Assembly: GCA_018402545.1 (NCBI GenBank)
Contig: JAGYIL010000002.1
Coordinates: forward strand, 310,001-374,000
DNA from: Saccharospirillum sp.
GTDB taxonomy: Bacteria > Pseudomonadota > Gammaproteobacteria > Pseudomonadales > Natronospirillaceae
Reading direction: 5' to 3'
DNA: 64,000 bases
Both the position numbers and the translations under genes were made by a program. The notes beneath the pieces were generated by a model. It had not been told where the DNA came from. It saw nothing but the letters and a program-made list of their open reading frames with translations, and made no database searches. Within the stretch, counting starts at the first letter, position 1. Each line of letters starts with the position of its first letter. Of this stretch, positions 63,201-64,000 are shown one piece after another.

Positions 63201-64000
63201 AACCACCAGTAATATTCGCGATGGTCTCGAAACAGCTGAACCTTAACTTCGCCATCGATAGCCTCGCCGTCTTTTGACAGCGCAAAGACTTTGAAGCCGA
63301 CATCGGCGTTGGCTGCGGGGCGGTCCCGGAACAGCGGTTCAATGCCCACCAGAGTCTCGAACGGGGGCATCAGGATCAGTTGCTGGTTGCGGGTGACCGG
63401 CCGGCCGCCGCTTTCATACAGGCTGCCGGCGATATTGAACGCCAGGGGTACGTCAACATTGCTCCAGGCATCGGGCAAGGTCAGCAACCCGGAACCGGTT
63501 TCGTCCAGCGTGATGGCCGTCAGGCTCAGGGTATCGTTATCCAGGCTCTGGCGGGCATCGCCGACGGTAAGGTCAGGCCAGGCTTCAAACACCCGGGTGG
63601 TCGGGCGCACCGTGGCCAGGGCATCCACCTCGTTGCCCGCCGCCGGGGCACCGTAAAGATAGTCGCCCTGAACGGGAATGCCCGCCGGCAGTTCGGTCAG
63701 GCGCGGCATGCGTTCGGTGCTTCCCGGGAAGAACGATAGGGTCATTCGTTCCGGCAGGAAGGTCTCGACCTGAAAGCTGTAAATCTCGCGCTGCACGGCA
63801 CGATCGGGCTCGACGATCCACTGCCAGGTGCCGGTGGCGGCATCGTCGGGCAGCGTTACGCTGTGTTGATACAGGCCAGAGGGGCCAGCGCGCCAGACCG
63901 TCTCTTCGATCTTGCGGCCACGGGCGTCGTAGAGGTGGGCCTCCAGTGACGGGTTGGCGATGGGCTGGCCGTCGTAGTCGCGACGCAGCATGTTGATGTT
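60266..64000 (-). CDS. yfhM: alpha-2-macroglobulin-like protein YfhM (partial, N-terminus outside window)
   Basis: At least 1,245 residues of a very large periplasmic bacterial alpha-2-macroglobulin. The thioester motif CLEQ (YPYGCLEQT; coded at 61685-61696) is intact, so it should covalently trap proteases after bait-region cleavage. The region after it (GFFGYWDSGSVESHWGTVYAADLLVDARQ) is the alpha/alpha thioester domain. The frame remains open to base 64000, so the signal peptide and first part lie outside. It ends 1 base into pbpC, as in the classic pbpC-yfhM pair. Confidence 0.94.
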   Translation of the reverse strand, partial: NINMLRRDYDGQPIANPSLEAHLYDARGRKIEETVWRAGPSGLYQHSVTLPDDAATGTWQWIVEPDRAVQREIYSFQVETFLPERMTLSFFPGSTERMPRLTELPAGIPVQGDYLYGAPAAGNEVDALATVRPTTRVFEAWPDLTVGDARQSLDNDTLSLTAITLDETGSGLLTLPDAWSNVDVPLAFNIAGSLYESGGRPVTRNQQLILMPPFETLVGIEPLFRDRPAANADVGFKVFALSKDGEAIDGEVKVQLFRDHREYYWWFDDDSGWSWQYDANRYVTESRTLTVTEEGAEVQLPVQWGDYELHVTHADGARSVHYFRTQYSGYSDAASSVVRPDQIPLTLDQDAYEPGETATLRLVAPASGRALINVESQAGVLYSTHQDVEAGESEITLPTETHWNRHDLYVSVMILTPADQVTEVAPKRTLGLVHLPMQRPDREFEVEVSAPDRVEPNRPITAQLSIEDADAFSDQRFYATVALVDMGVLNITRYERPQPERFFFSPRRFEAQYQDVYHRIINNLGLDMVRQRFGGGFAESDDALSRGGEEPKSDVRILSYLSEPIEFVDGEAEVSFDLPDFNGRVKWMVVAWGDRSFGSTEAETEVADRLVVEAALPRFMAFGDQSTLALDVHNLSGADQTLALDVAIGGAISATEPGDSLTLKDGEKTTLRIPLEAGFESGTGDIAVRLSNGDDLDINRRWSLGVRSAHPWQTRFERTRIEPNTLWQPEPRTDDLITSTVQAQLTLSNRPAIDFAEHLRSLLHYPYGCLEQTISSTYPWLLIDPQLAQDLGLVQALESRFDEPYTEAFRRTQIEAGLARVLAKQKESGFFGYWDSGSVESHWGTVYAADLLVDARQQGLPVDSNRLDRALIVLQGQLRGSMGVVGWSDDPAYQQFAVRAYAALVLSKAGLGSLSDLRRLYDQALERDYDQSGLAWMQLAVALQAEGDTQRAAVAAEKGITVERDLHRYYSDYGSPLRDAALSLALALEHGFEAGDLWQQVPDLLREKQWFSTQERIALARLALQFSASPEPWQATLKLDALDQRLDRKGAFNTLIDADQLASLRGIEAGDEAIFANLVYSGAPLEAPEPYAQTLRVERDTFDIQGEPLDITEPLTTGDLVIVRLSVTSEARVPEALLVDLLPAGLEIENQNLANASVNLDDVRIEGDSVGEYFRNRIAYEEVRDDRFVAALDVNEWQGQVLYYLARAVTPGEYAIPGAYVEDMYRPDIQSLGRSPGRLVVLPR

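Overview
The window looks like a chromosomal segment from a marine or moderately halophilic gammaproteobacterium. Evidence: an ectoine operon (ectABC plus a dedicated aspartokinase under an EctR-type MarR regulator), Pseudomonas-like gene order (radC, coaBC, dut, long algC, argB; yheS, TIGR02444 protein, algP, then rsd/algQ further on), slmA, dsbB, and many PilZ/GGDEF proteins. An Oceanospirillales or Saccharospirillum-like host is plausible, but the genus cannot be fixed from sequence alone. No tRNA, rRNA, CRISPR array or complete insertion sequence was recognised.

Layout. 1-9.2 kb is an accessory, defence-like block. A partial uracil-DNA glycosylase (minus) is followed by a four-gene overlapping Wadjet (JetABCD) operon, a lipocalin lipoprotein, and a two-gene minus-strand operon. 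That operon encodes a MazG-like pyrophosphohydrolase and a 729-residue fusion of GIY-YIG nuclease, Schlafen-group-3-like helicase and LexA/UmuD-like S24 protease. This pair is the best candidate for a poorly described system. 9.6-23.5 kb holds a CNNM/CBS protein, gmk, a Fur-box siderophore ABC operon lying between gmk and rpoZ, spoT, speE, an exported EEP-family protein, dsbB, PilZ, pirin and a diguanylate cyclase. 23.6-33.6 kb holds an unknown exported protein, a GNAT acetyltransferase, ectR, ectABC-ask, a TPR membrane protein, a PAS-GGDEF protein and a porin. 33.7-41.5 kb holds slmA-argB, algC, dut, coaBC, radC and rpmB-rpmG. 41.5-49.8 kb holds a ClpP paralogue, yheS, TIGR02444, algP, a ParA-like ATPase, a WD40 lipoprotein, rsd, a FliL-like protein and an Rmf-like protein. 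50-64 kb holds gshA, tex, mnmH overlapping an FAD-SelD fusion, pbpC and the partial alpha-2-macroglobulin gene yfhM.

The most striking non-coding signal is a family of five long palindromic intergenic elements (about 111-127 bp) at 17971, 33599, 40718, 54153 and 54403. They share a conserved core and a short inner hairpin. Much of the outer-stem sequence differs between copies, yet each stem stays base-paired. Two copies carry an extra insert of about 14 bp. These look like a mobile or structured repeat family.

Functionally the housekeeping part covers nucleotide and stringent-response metabolism (gmk, rpoZ, spoT, dut), cell envelope (algC, pbpC/yfhM, porin, ClpP paralogue), osmoadaptation (ect operon), redox (gshA, dsbB), selenium-dependent tRNA modification (mnmH-selD), iron uptake, and c-di-GMP signalling.
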